Assembly: GCA_963580285.1 (NCBI GenBank)
Contig: OY757026.1
Location: forward strand, 81,137,817-81,201,816
Source of the DNA: Lucinisca nassula
Taxonomy: Eukaryota; Mollusca; Bivalvia; Lucinida; Lucinidae
Direction: 5' to 3'
DNA: 64,000 bases
Below the pieces are notes generated by a model. That model was not told the origin of the DNA. It worked only from the letters and a program-made list of their open reading frames with translations, and ran no database searches. Positions 1-9,940 of the stretch are shown one piece after another (positions within the stretch are counted from its first letter, which is position 1; each line of letters begins with the position of its first letter). A program made the translations under genes and the position numbers.

Positions 1-433
1 TATATTTTTCCACTGTAAAGAGCCGGGGTTACTGCTTTGTTTATGAGTACGTTCCACTATAATCATTGCCCTCTGTTGTAAAAGGAAAGGAAAATTTACT
101 TTTTTCGGCGGATAACAAAAATATTCTATCTCGTGTTCTGAAAAAAATCCGGTGTTTTCATTACACTAGATGAAATATGTTTGGTATCCACCGAGGCACT
201 CGTGAAATTTCGGATGTTTTCAGCCTAGGAATCCTAGAATCCTAGGATTTTTCCTTTTTAGGTTGATACCATAAATATTTTACCTAGGCAGTGTTATGTA
301 TAAGAATGTATTTCTCTGATCCTCACTTTCACCCAACTGGGTGACCAATAATGATATTAATATCTTGTCGAAGATTATTCTGGAAATGAGTCATATATTT
401 TGTAAACAACTTGTTTACTAGGAAAAGTACTTT

Positions 434-453
434 GGAATCTCCAAGAAAGTTCG
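434..453 (+). promoter_or_regulatory. Heat shock element array (distal)
   Basis: Four contiguous 5-bp units alternate as nGAAn/nTTCn: gGAAt cTCCa aGAAa gTTCg. Only one base departs from the HSF1 consensus. Such an array would bind trimeric heat shock factor. Confidence 0.6.
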
Positions 454-502
454 GGGTTGCATTATTTTTAGAAAATTGCCTAATCTTATTCCACAGCCCT
501 CT

Positions 503-522
503 GGAACGTTCTAGAGAAATCT
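503..522 (+). promoter_or_regulatory. Heat shock element array (proximal)
   Basis: Units gGAAc gTTCt aGAGa aATCt end about 8 bp before the TATA box, the classic placement in hsp70-type promoters. The preceding unit cCTCt extends the pattern with one mismatch. Confidence 0.6.
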
Positions 523-529
523 TGGGGTC

Positions 530-538
530 TATAAAAAG
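530..538 (+). promoter_or_regulatory. TATA box
   Basis: TATAAAAAG lies just downstream of the two heat-shock arrays. A start site would be expected near 560. Confidence 0.6.
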
Positions 539-847
539 GCTTGATTTTTCTCTTTGAGTCAGAATTTGGAGTTTGAAGTTTGGATTTATAAGAACAGTTA
601 TTTCACAATTCTGTGTTGGATTGTCAAATGATATTATATTTCATTTCGGACTGTGAATTATGTGGGATCAAGGAAAATAGATTCATTCAAGGATATTTCA
701 TAACAGAGCTAAGTACATTTAATCTTCTTACTTCTACAGGTTAAAGATAGTTCGCAAATAAATTTGTTATATTTTCGCAAATGAATTTGTTATATTTTTC
801 CATAAAGCTTGTTTCCTTTTTATTTCTGCTACGCCTGGCTCGTAACA

Positions 848-1237
848 GAAATTGTTCGGCGAAATAAGTAGTAGTAAGAGGAACGAATACCCCTTTATGT
901 TAATGATCTACCATGACAATAGAAGTGGAGGCATAACACATTTTCTCCTTTGATCAGAGACCTTTCTAAGAAAGCTTTAAATCTTTCTAGCTTCTTTTTA
1001 CTCCACCGCAGCTGGTGTATAGTGATGTGGTGTGGCGGCAGAAGGCATCCGTCTACATGTGTATTTAACATAGTGCATCTTTTAGGGTTGACCCAAAGTT
1101 ACCATGCAAACAATTTTTCAGTGCTGATGTCCACGTGACCATCACTAATCTGTAGGAAGTCTAGGCAAAGGTTTTTATAAAAAGAAAATGCCGCGCTATT
1201 CTTATCGCTGTGAGGTAGGAGATGTGTATCGAAATAG
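848..1237. other. No gene seen
   Basis: No coding exon or known repeat was recognised. A short match to the 3' tip of the PLE tail (gaagtggaggca) lies near 924-935. Confidence 0.5.
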
Positions 1238-1530
1238 TCTTGTTTGTTTGTTTGATTTGAGGTTTAACGTTCCCGTCAACACTGTAAAGGTCATTTTAGA
1301 GACGTTGCTTCCAATTTCGCGGGACTTTTACCCGACATTGAGATGAAATGACATCTCAAGCCCTGTCGCCCAATGAAACCAATAGGGTTATTAGCATGGA
1401 CGGTCCGACTCGCACCGCGGTTCCTGGACAGGCGTAGATCCTCTAAGCGGTTTACCATTACTTGTGTGCGGGCCAGATTCAGCTCTGCGTGGAAGCATCA
1501 TGCAGCCCATATATTTCTTCAAGCCCCTAT
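1238..1530 (-). repeat. SINE family S2, copy 1
   Basis: Short interspersed element read on the minus strand. Its A-rich tail (complement of gtttgtttgtttgattt) is at the left and its head, near the sequence CCGCCCATAGGGGC, is at the right. The same sequence recurs at 1626, 22488, 25957, 54226 and, on the plus strand, 60163. No A/B-box pair is obvious, so the head may be truncated or not tRNA-derived. Confidence 0.8.
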
Positions 1531-1570
1531 GGGCGGTAGACTGCAATCTTGCATTGGGTTTTCCAAACAG

Positions 1571-1618
1571 TATAGCCCCAGATCAGACGCCGCAGAATGC
1601 GGCATCTGATCGGGGTCT
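1571..1618. repeat. Short palindromic element (GATCAGACGCCGC family)
   Basis: Near-perfect hairpin around gatcagacgccgcagaa and its complement. The same family is at 28088, 29077, 38510, 50646 and 52573, with fragments elsewhere. Confidence 0.75.
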
Positions 1619-1625
1619 TCGTTTA

Positions 1626-1893
1626 GTTTGATTTGAGGTTTAACGTCCCCGTCAACAATGTGAAGGTCATTTTGGAGACGTTGCTTCAAATTTGTGGGAC
1701 TTTTACCGACAATGAGATGGAACCAATAGGGTTTATAAGTATGGACGCACCGACTCGCACCGCTTTGCCTTTGCAGGCTTAGATCCTCTAAGCAGTTTAC
1801 CAGTACTCGTGTGCGGATCGGTTTCAGCTCTGCGTGGAAGCATCATGCAGCCCATCCATTTCTTCAAGTCCCGATGTGCAGGGGCAGACGGGG
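1626..1893 (-). repeat. SINE family S2, copy 2
   Basis: Second, separate S2 copy in the same orientation as copy 1, more diverged and ending where the PLE-A 3' tail flank begins. Confidence 0.8.
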
Positions 1894-1942
1894 CCTTTAC
1901 TGGTTGCTTATAGAACAAAAACCTAAAAGTTAAACAAAGCAA

Positions 1943-2542
1943 TCTAAAGTAGAACAAAGATCAGGAATCGATACAATTAACTTACTCCACCCATCAAAGA
2001 CACCAAAGGGAAAGAAACACAAACATTAAGCGACCAGACCATAATGGAAACCTAAACAAAGGAAGGCCATAAGGACAGTTACTTTCCCACAAAATGGCCA
2101 TATGGCCATCCAAAATAAAAAGACACAAGTGATACACACAGTAAATAACAAACAACACCATAAATAAACCGCCACAGAAGAACCGCCTTGGAACGGTCAG
2201 TGGAATGATTTCCACGGGGGGGGGGGGGGGGGGGGGGGGGGCTTAAATCGATTTTACGTGGCCACAATCCTCGCCCTTACTTCCGTCGCGATTTAGACAA
2301 ATAGTTTGTTCAGTCCGCATGAAGGCCTCCTAACTCATCAGTGCAACAACATCTCCGTGAACACAAAAAATCATAGAACCACAGAGGTGCGACAACGGTG
2401 TGGACTCGACAGCAAGAAACCACTGAAATGCTGGAGCAAAAGAAAACCAACAGTTAGATTCCGATGGGCCCGACCAGAGACAGAGCATCAGGCACCAACC
2501 AACATTACCTTGAATTAGATCTCTCTAATTCTCAATAAGCCT
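1943..2542 (-). repeat. PLE-A 3' tail
   Basis: Non-coding tail following the reverse transcriptase of PLE-A. It carries the blocks shared by all copies: a tgatgagttaggaggcc block, a homopolymer G:C tract before aatcgattttacgtgg, tttgtgggaaagtaactgtcc, and a terminal tctctgatgggagctgtg / cgattcctgatcattgcc block. Solo copies of this tail are scattered through the window. Confidence 0.85.
2217..2241. repeat. Poly-G tract inside PLE tail
   Basis: An uninterrupted G run of over 20 bases at the fixed homopolymer position of the PLE tail. Other copies have shorter or mixed G/C runs at the same place. Confidence 0.9.
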
Positions 2543-4042
2543 TTACGTTGGAGCCGTCATAGAATCTGAGGCCTGACCCAACGGCATGCAATTAAAGAGG
2601 GAAGCAAAGTTGCCGACCGTGATTGGGTTAACTACCATGCATGCAGTATGTCGTATAACATCCATGTTGTACCCAATCTTTTTATAGCGAAGAATGATTT
2701 TACGAAATTGGGTGCTGAAGTCATTGCGGCAATATATTTTTCTGAATTTATATACTCAGTCACCATAAAATTCGGGTTCAGATAGACCTTGTTGCAGAAG
2801 AGATTTAAGTCCAATATTGAATTTTGAAATTAAATCAGAATGGCGTCTATAAAATTTTGAAAAGGCTTTGCGTAGTTTATGGTACCGATAACCCTGATTA
2901 AGGAGTTTAGCCGTTAATAATTTATTACGAGTGTTGAAGTCAGTTACATGACTACACACTCTAGCAAATCGAATTAATTGCGAAATATAAACGCCATAGG
3001 ATGGTGCACGAGGAACATCACCATCCAAAAAAGGAAACTTTACAATCTCAAAATCAAAGTCATCGCGTTTATCATAAATTTTGCAAGGAACAAATCCATC
3101 TACAATAGATAGATGTAAATCCAAAAACGGGGCCTCGGTATCAGAAGAATTTGCTTTATTTAACTGAAGTTCTGGGGGGTAAATCTGACTGATCAAACCA
3201 TCGAAATAGGTATTATCAATATTTAATAAATCATCTAAATATCTAGAAGTGGAGCTAAAAGCTTCAATAATTTCAGATTGGTTATCAATGGAAAGCGACA
3301 ACATGAAGTCTCTTTCATAACAATACAAGAACAGATCAGCCACAAGAGGTGCGCAATTCGTACCCATCGGAATACCCACAATTTGTCTAAATAACTTAGT
3401 ACCGAATCTAATATAAATATTGTCAAGTAGAAAGGTGAGGGCATCACACACTTTCTGACATGACCAAAGTGTATAATTCTTATGCTGTTTAGAAGTGAAA
3501 AATGCATTTCTGACATTACATGCAAGATAGAGAGAATCTTCTCTGTGAAAAGCCCATTCAATTAAATCATTAAGCTTTTCTTTTATAAGATTATGAGGAA
3601 GTGTAGTGTAAAGAGTGGAAAAATCGTAAGTAGACAGACTTGAAGCACGAAAATGTTTGGATTTCAATTTATTTGAAACCTCATTCGAATTTTTCATAGA
3701 CCAAAACAGATTTCTTCCTGATCTTTCAAAGACTTTATCACAATATTTAATCACATGAGTTTTAATAGCAGTACGACAGGAAGTTAATAATTTAGAAAGT
3801 TCAGTGGTAGTGCAAGAGCTAGAATTTGCAATAAACCGTGCTTTGTAAGGTCTTTTATGAAGTTTTGGTAACCAGTATAGCGTAGGAAGCTTGTCTTGGC
3901 CTTCGTTAACACACACAGCAAACTTGGTGGCTGAATGACAAACATGTTTATCTACTATAGCTCTCTCTTCAGCTAGAGGCTGAAGTTCATAGGCCTTAGT
4001 ACTACCAAGCTCCTGCTTAAGCGTGTTAACATAGTGGAGCCG
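2543..4042 (-). pseudogene. Penelope-like reverse transcriptase (PLE-A), one stop
   Basis: RNA-dependent DNA polymerase of a retroelement. Read from 4042 downward the frame is open to a TGA at 2756-2758, then continues in the same frame to TAA at 2543-2545, about 500 codons in all. Motifs in order: LYWLPKLHKRP near the N end, YDFSTLYTTLPH (first catalytic Asp), GIPMGTNCAPLVADLF, SRYLDDLLNI (catalytic YLDD), FLDLHL, then a basic region ending in a conserved NPITV block. The internal TGA replaces a Leu codon (GDLVYKF in other copies), a single nonsense change. No ATG is evident at the start; an in-frame TGA at 4043-4045 closes the frame, so the 5' end is probably truncated. The pattern fits Penelope-like RTs, but no GIY-YIG endonuclease domain is visible downstream. 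A related RT clade is possible. Confidence 0.8.
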
Positions 4043-4167
4043 TCACGCAACGACGAGTCGCCGTTCAGACTACATTCAAGCTACCCGCCAGTGCTGTCCG
4101 TGTTTTAATTTGGATTTCCTATTGGATTGTTTCGGGTCGGGAAAAAGTATGTAAAGGTCACTGGTAT

Positions 4168-4525
4168 ATAGAGGATCTTACATGAGTGTTTATGTATTAA
4201 TGAATTTCTTTAACGATTTTAGGAAAATCGATAAAATGCGAGGCTCTGCCGAGCATTTTATCCCTTTTCCTCGACGAGTTTAACAAATACAAAAGCACAT
4301 CAGTGCGAATGCAAGATTCTATTTATCATGTGACATTTAAAACGTATTTTATTCACGATTGTTCTACAAAAATGTCAGTATACCGCCATAAGAACGCGAC
4401 GTTGTTAAGAACATCGTACATGTAACGTTACGGGGCATATCTAACTAATGTGCATATTTAATCCACCAGTGGGTCATCGAATTTATTGCACGCTGTTATT
4501 AAATTCTCATACGCGACGTCATTTG
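4168..4525 (+). repeat. Foldback element FB2, copy 1
   Basis: Miniature element with an inverted repeat (gataaaatgcgaggct / gccgagcattttatccc) followed by a conserved arm with gacgtcgt, ggggcatatctaactaa and a terminal tctcatacgcgacgtc. Copies at 41815, 46085, 46965, 48874/49428 and 53588. Confidence 0.8.
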
Positions 4526-4552
4526 ATAAAAAGAGGGTTCTTTGCCATTCGT

Positions 4553-4616
4553 GTCTCTGATGGGAGCTGTGGGTTAATTGTATCGATTCCTGATCATTGC
4601 CTCTACTTCTATTTCA
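4553..4616 (+). repeat. PLE tail fragment
   Basis: Only the terminal block (tctctgatgggagctgtg through cgattcctgatcattgcc) is present, directly after FB2. Confidence 0.75.
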
Positions 4617-4761
4617 CTCTTATTTATTAAATGAGCCCCGCCAAGCGAATTTGTGTCTTCGAGCATTCCGTCATGACAAATTTTAACTGCGCATGCCCAG
4701 CCATTCAGAGGGGCCAGGAATATGGCTTTCTGCCTGAAGGTTCCTCTTGATTCACTGCTTG

Positions 4762-4838
4762 TATGAGCGAGCAGCGAAGGTTCTGGCGAGACTGCGCGGA
4801 TGCGCAGGCTCGCCTGAACCTTCGTTGCTCGCATAGGC
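4762..4838. repeat. Palindrome with GCGCGGATGCGC tip, copy 1
   Basis: Arms of about 25 bp flank the tip actgcgcggatgcgcagg. The same tip occurs at 59783-59845 with different but self-complementary arms. Confidence 0.8.
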
Positions 4839-4873
4839 GATAAGTACCAAAATCGCTTGACGGGGCCCAAATA

Positions 4874-5078
4874 AGAGCGCTGTGGTGCAGTGGTAAAGCA
4901 TCAGATTTGAGTTCGAGAGGTAGCAGGTTCGATCCCTGCAAGCGACACGTGTTGTTTCCTTGAGCAAGAAATTTTATCCACATTGCTTAGTACTGGTGTC
5001 TTCCCAGGAAGAGAGGGCCACATGAAAGATTAGTAGTAGTACTAGATGTGTTACCCTCTATAAATATAAATAAGGTCG

Positions 5079-5082
<4 letters not shown>
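4874..5082 (+). repeat. tRNA-derived SINE S8
   Basis: Head resembles a tRNA gene, with an A-box-like tggtgcagtggtaaagc and a B-box ggttcgatccct. It is followed by a body and an ATT-repeat tail. The tRNA-like promoter would be internal and read by RNA polymerase III. Confidence 0.75.

Positions 5083-5128
<46 letters not shown>
5083..5128. repeat. (ATT)n microsatellite, SINE tail
   Basis: About 15 uninterrupted ATT units forming the 3' tail of the preceding SINE. Confidence 0.9.
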
Positions 5129-5129
<1 letters not shown>

Positions 5130-5218
5130 AATGAATCTGAGTTATGTTGCTATTATGCATGCAACCGTTATACTGGTCGACAAGTTAATGTGTGTAAGAA
5201 ATTAATTTATTGGTTATT

Positions 5219-7340
5219 AGCTCACCTGAGCCGAAGGCTCATGTGAGATAAAAGTATGCCAATGCTCCGTCGTCCGTCGTGCGTTCACATATTCAAATAA
5301 GTATATTTTAAAGTTAGCCAATGTTGACTAAATGTCATGTGAAGCATTACTAGGTAGCGGGAAAAGATGCATAATGCTTTGGGGCAGATCAGATGGAAAC
5401 CATTGTTGTTATGGCAACATATAACTACAATAGACTTACAATGGGGATAAAAAACTTACAAAATCTTCTTCTCTGAAACCACAAGTCCCAGAGCTTAGAT
5501 ATTTGCTATATAGCAACGACAAGTTGTCCACTACATGAATCCTGCCAGTCATGTCCCGGGGGTCCAAATTGGCCACGCCCCGGGGCTCCTTTGCTTCCAT
5601 AGACTTATAGTGGAATAAAGGTTCAAAAACCTGATATTTAGTATGTAACAACGTAAAATGGTCACCTACACATATCTTGCCGGTCATTCCCCTGTGATCA
5701 GAATAGGCCACGCCCCGGGACTCATAAGCTCCCATACGCAAGGCCCAGTGCTTAGATATTAAGTATGTAACAACATCTAATGGGGTCCGACATAAATCCT
5801 CCCATCCATGCTCCTGGGATCCAAATTTGACTCACGCTGGGGCTTTTTAGCCCCCATAGACTCATAGTGGGATAAACGTCAAACCACAAGGCCAAGACTT
5901 CAGATATTTAGCATGTAGCAAAGTCGAGTGGTCCCCTACATAACTCCTGCTTATCATGCCCCTGGGGTCCAAGTGGGCTGCGCTCCAGGGCTCATATGTA
6001 ACAGAAATACATTTGTTCAAAAAAGGGCTATCCTTTGGAAGCAAGGACTACGCCACAGGACTAGAAAATATGGAGTGAACAGGTTTTCTGGGCCATACTA
6101 GCTAGTTTCGGCCATTTAGGCCTCATCAGTAACCCTCAAATATTTCCAAAATTCTACAATGGAATTAATGATCCCAAAGGACAAGAAAATATAAACTACA
6201 ATATGATGTATGGCAGGGAGACTTTTTGAGGCCGCCACGCATTCCCAGACACCAACCGTAGTGACGTTAAATATGTTCTAGAAATGGTTATCCTATTGAA
6301 GTATGGAATACACCAAAGAACTGGAAAAGATGGAGTGTATATGTTTTCTGGGCCAGACTATCTAGTTTTGGCCATTTAGGCCTCATTAGTGACCCTCAAA
6401 TATTTCCAAAATTCCACAATGGAACCAATGATCACAAAGGACAAGAAAATATAATATATGATGTAGGGCAGTGAGACTTTTTACTACCGCCACACATTCC
6501 CAGACATCTGTTGTAGTGACGTTAAATATGTTCTAGAAAGGGTTATCCTTTGGAAGCAAGAGATACACCAAAGAGTTGGAAAATATGGAGTGTATATGTT
6601 ATCTGGGTCAGACTAACTAGTTTCGGCTTCGTCAGTGCCCTCATATATTTCTAAAATTCCACAATGGAATCAATGATTTCAAAGGACAAACAAAATATAA
6701 ACTACACTATGATGTAGGGCAGGGAGACTTTTTACTGCCGCCACACATTCCCAGACACCAGCTGTAGTGACATTAAATATGATCTAGAAAGGGTTATCCT
6801 TTGAAAGCAAGGCATACTCCACAGAACTGGAAAATATGGAGTGCACATGTTTTCTGGGTCGGACTAGCTTCAAAAATCTTCTTTTCTGAAGTCATAAGAC
6901 CAAGAGATTGGATAGTTAGTATGTATCAACGTCAAGTCGTCACCAACAAAAATCCTGCCAATCATGCCCCTGGGATCCAAAATAGCCATGCCCCAGGGCT
7001 CATTAGCTCCCATGGACTCATGAAGGAAAAAGCTTCAAAAGTCTTCTCTGAAACCATAAGGCTCTGGGCTTGGATATTTCATATGTTACAATGCTATGTG
7101 GTCACCTATATGAATCCTGCCATTGATGCCCCTGTGTTCGAGTTGGCCGCGCCCCAGGACTTAATGGTAATAATATTATTATTATTAATAATAATAATAA
7201 ACTTAAAAAAATCATCTTTTCTGATTTTCTGAAACCATAAGGTCCAGAGCTTAGATATTTAGTAAGTAGCACCATTAAGTGGTCGACTACATACATCCAA
7301 CCAATCATGCACCCAGGGTCCAAATGGGGCCCATTAGCTC
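5219..7340. repeat. Degenerate tandem-repeat complex
   Basis: Opens with a ctcacctgagccgaaggctc hairpin. It then repeats a unit of roughly 150 bp containing catgcccctggggtcca, ggccacgcccc and catagactcatag near 5450-5960 and again at 6930-7340. A different unit of about 255 bp occupies the middle. ORFs in it are by-products of the repeats. Confidence 0.8.
6018..6830. repeat. About 255-bp tandem repeat, three-plus units
   Basis: Each unit contains gggttatcctttgg, tctgggccagactagc, ggccatttaggcctcat and ttcccagacacc. Starts are near 6018, 6281, 6536 and 6786. Fragments of it recur at 20490-20640 (inverted) and as a 31-nt patch in PLE-D near 32372. Confidence 0.8.
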
Positions 7341-7348
7341 CTGTAGAG

Positions 7349-7470
7349 GCCTCTGCGGTGTAGTGGTTATGCTATGCGCCTGATAAGCCAGGGATTGCAG
7401 GATAGATCCCGGGCTTCCCCAGACTTACGGTAAAGAACACAGTTTAATATAAAGCTACGGCATCATCGTT
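7349..7470 (+). repeat. SINE S3, 5' part
   Basis: tRNA-like head with gcggtgtagtggttatgct and a decayed B-box, matching the fuller copy at 20701. Confidence 0.65.
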
Positions 7471-7502
7471 AAAGCTACACAATCAGAATAGAAATTAAAA
7501 CA

Positions 7503-8025
7503 ATGATCAGGAATCGATGCGATTAACCCAAAGCTCCCATCAGAGACACCAAAGGGAAAGAAACACAAACATGAAATAACTAGACCCTTATGGAAACATT
7601 AATAGCTGAAAGCCAAAAGGACAGTTACTTTCCCACAAAATGGCCTATTGGCTATCCGAAAACAAAAATATAAGTGATACACACACTCAAAGACAAACAA
7701 GAACAAAACTACACCGCGACAGAAGAACCGCCTTGAAACGGTCACTGAAACGAATCCCACTGTTGGGGAGAGGGGGGGGGGCGTTTAAATCGATTTTTCG
7801 CGCCCACAATCCTCGCCCTTACTTCCGTCGCGATATAGACAAATAATTTGTTCAGTCCACATGAAGGCTCTCTACCTCATCAGTGCAATATCTCCTAGAA
7901 CACAAAAAACAAACAACCACAGAGATAAAACAACGGTGAGGACTTGACAGCTAGAAACCAGTGAAATACTGAAGCAAAAGAAAACCAACAGTTATACTCC
8001 AATGGGCCCGACCATCAAAGCACTG
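7503..8025 (-). repeat. Solo PLE 3' tail
   Basis: Complete tail blocks in minus orientation without an adjoining RT; the right edge stops at the gggcccgacca block. The homopolymer site reads mostly G. Confidence 0.85.
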
Positions 8026-8337
8026 AGATGAGAGTGTCAAAAATATCACATTTTGTATGAGAAGCATTTCTGTATTAAAGAGATAGATAATAGGGGAATG
8101 TTGTCTCTATGAAAATTATTGGGGAGAGGATTTACACTATTCAATATATGTCAACACACTCTCTTCAAAAAGTCTATCCAATCTTCTGTTTGCAGTCTTT
8201 ATGTTTCATTTTTAATAGTGAAAGTATAAGATAGATGATTTTTCTTCACAAGCCAATCGACAAAAACAATTAAGACATAGTTATAACAACTATTTTATTC
8301 CATAACATGTATCACTTATACTTTTTTGATATTTTAG
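8026..8337. other. Probable intron sequence
   Basis: AT-rich, no repeat recognised. It ends in a pyrimidine-rich tract and the acceptor tattttag at 8330-8337 that opens the next exon. Confidence 0.45.
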
Positions 8338-9159
8338 GGACAATGTAGACCTGTTTTCTGCCCAGTCGGTGAGTTTTGGATTAAGTGCCACTGTGTAAAG
8401 CCCTTCAAGAATCTGTCTGGTATGCCTGTCCTCGTCAAGCTAAAGGTAAATGTCGACAATGGTCAAAACAGCAAGACATCTGATACAACACACAAACCAG
8501 ACATAAATAAAGTTCTCCCGACAGATGTCGAGATCAGGAAATTTAATACAAAGCTGAAATCCTTCCTACAATCGACATTTGATAATATAACAGTCTACCC
8601 GTTTGCAACATTCATACACGATGAACAGCCGTTCTTTGTAGTTTTAGAAATAGTTCGTTCAAACTGGAACAATGATACAAAGGAAACAATGAAGTCGCTG
8701 ATGGATTATCTCGACAGCTCTCAGCGCTTGGCCATTCGGAGTAGGACAGCTACCTATTCGATTCAATTCACAAGCAAGGTGTTTGTGTGGCATGAAGAGA
8801 CCGGAGGTACTCCACATGCTAAAGACTTAGAAAGTGACGGCAGTGAACTGAAGCTTATTTATATCAGTTTGGAGGACCGTAGGATAATGTTTGGTCATTA
8901 CCAGATGCTCTCGCCACTCATGTACTGCAAACAAATACAACTTAATGGAACCGAATTTGTTGGGGACGCCGGTATCATCAAAGTCAATACGACCATACCA
9001 AACTTTTCAACTTCGGACTTCTATCATGTTACCCAAGACCAAGTTCGAATCTGTCTTAATCAGTATTTGCAAAGATCCACATCACAGGGGACAACGATTC
9101 TGGTTGAATCATACACAATAACTAGTTTGTGCTATGTGGCCTTCATATCGTTATTGTAG
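8338..9159 (+). CDS. Exon of a glycosylated receptor-like ectodomain
   Basis: Seen: a splice acceptor (tttgatattttag) is followed by an open frame of 273 codons ending in TAG at 9157-9159. Starting at the acceptor adds 28 residues before the first Met (8422). Those residues hold four Cys (positions 3, 8, 17, 19) and are open without a stop, so the real exon probably starts at 8338 in phase 0. Six N-glycosylation sequons (NLS, NIT, NDT, NGT, NTT, NFS) and Cys near 196 and 239 suggest an extracellular region. The last residues (ITSLCYVAFISLL) are hydrophobic, like the start of a membrane helix cut by the stop. Codons look unlike the flanking repeats. Inference: ectodomain exon just before the first membrane helix of an adhesion/secretin-type GPCR as expanded in molluscs, either truncated or spliced shortly before the stop. 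The family call is from memory only. Confidence 0.55.
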   Translation, partial: GQCRPVFCPVGEFWIKCHCVKPFKNLSGMPVLVKLKVNVDNGQNSKTSDTTHKPDINKVLPTDVEIRKFNTKLKSFLQSTFDNITVYPFATFIHDEQPFFVVLEIVRSNWNNDTKETMKSLMDYLDSSQRLAIRSRTATYSIQFTSKVFVWHEETGGTPHAKDLESDGSELKLIYISLEDRRIMFGHYQMLSPLMYCKQIQLNGTEFVGDAGIIKVNTTIPNFSTSDFYHVTQDQVRICLNQYLQRSTSQGTTILVESYTITSLCYVAFISLL

Positions 9160-9281
9160 TTAAGGACTGAGTCACTTGAAGCAAAAGAGTCTGTTCGAAC
9201 GAGAAATCTCTGCGACTTATAGTCAGCCGAGTTTTACCTCATTTAAAATACGAAAAATTCTCTCATGTCGGGAATGGTTAG

Positions 9282-9668
9282 GTGAGACGAAGGTGTCGTG
9301 TATCTTGCATCACTGGGCGTCCAACTGATATCCCAGCAGGCTCATGACGTAATAGTGACGTCACACCAACGTCGTTGCAACGTCATTACTTTAATGCAAC
9401 GTCACATCCACGTCGGTGCAACGTCGTGACGTTGCACCGACGTTGATTTGACGGTGCCCTTGCGACGTGTGCCTGCTGGGATTACTGCCCTTGCAGCCGG
9501 TAACGTCAGAAGGGGAATAGTGTTACTTCTTCAGTTTCTACACTTCCATTCCTTTCCCTGATGTTTCCTGTCCTTCATTTATCATCTCTACTGTATCTTC
9601 TATCTCTTCTCTCTTTTTCTGGGAGACGACACAAATAGACGCACTATGGTTGACATGTCGTTAAAACC
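9282..9668 (+). repeat. SINE S6, split by a MITE
   Basis: Left part (cttgcatcactgggcgtcc) and right part (ttctgggagacgacac, gacatgtcgttaaa) match the continuous copies at 51575 and 61132. A 149-bp MITE sits between them. Confidence 0.75.
9332..9480. mobile_element. 149-bp MITE with CCCAGCAGG termini
   Basis: Terminal inverted repeats cccagcaggc / gcctgctggg enclose repeated (c)aacgtc motifs in both orientations. A possible AT duplication flanks it. A second copy of the same length is at 37191-37339. Confidence 0.8.
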
Positions 9669-9861
9669 CAACTGAATCAATCTGTCAAATCCTTTAACAT
9701 CAGTTGTAGAAGTCCGTCTAATGAATATTTTTGTAAAGGAAACACTGGGACTAACAAGAAAGATAAATAATAATAAGCTTTCTTACATGCTTTTCAGTGA
9801 AATACGGAGAGTTCTATTGATTGTCACCATTTCTAACAGGGAAAATACCATTTCTAGTTAT

Positions 9862-9935
9862 GTCCCCAACTTTGAAAAAGTTGGGGGGGGGCATATTGGT
9901 TCTGGTTCGTTCGTCCGTTCGTCCGTCCGTTACGC
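9862..9935. repeat. Hairpin plus (GTCC)n run
   Basis: ccccaactttg / aaaaagttgggg forms a hairpin, followed by tcgtccgttcgtccgtccg. A similar layout, hairpin beside a GGAC run, occurs at 44505-44595. Confidence 0.8.
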
Positions 9936-9940
9936 TTTTG

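Larger units (their letters stand above)
292..847 (+). repeat. Candidate LTR with heat-shock-type promoter
   Basis: Seen: the segment begins TGTTATG and ends CGTAACA, a 7-bp terminal inverted repeat with one mismatch. It contains two heat-shock-element arrays, a TATA box at 530-538 and AATAAA near 757, in the order expected of U3-R-U5. A 23-bp near-direct repeat lies near 752-799. No open reading frame of useful length follows; short reading frames after the TATA box end within about 40 codons. Inference: a solo or truncated LTR whose promoter responds to heat shock. The alternative is the 5' end of a heat-shock gene whose coding exon is outside or lost. No clear target-site duplication or primer binding site was found, which weakens the LTR reading. 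Confidence 0.35.

Noticed and set aside
629..745. 38-codon ORF downstream of the heat-shock promoter as its gene product
   Set aside because: Too short, no homology pattern, and not preceded by a convincing start context.
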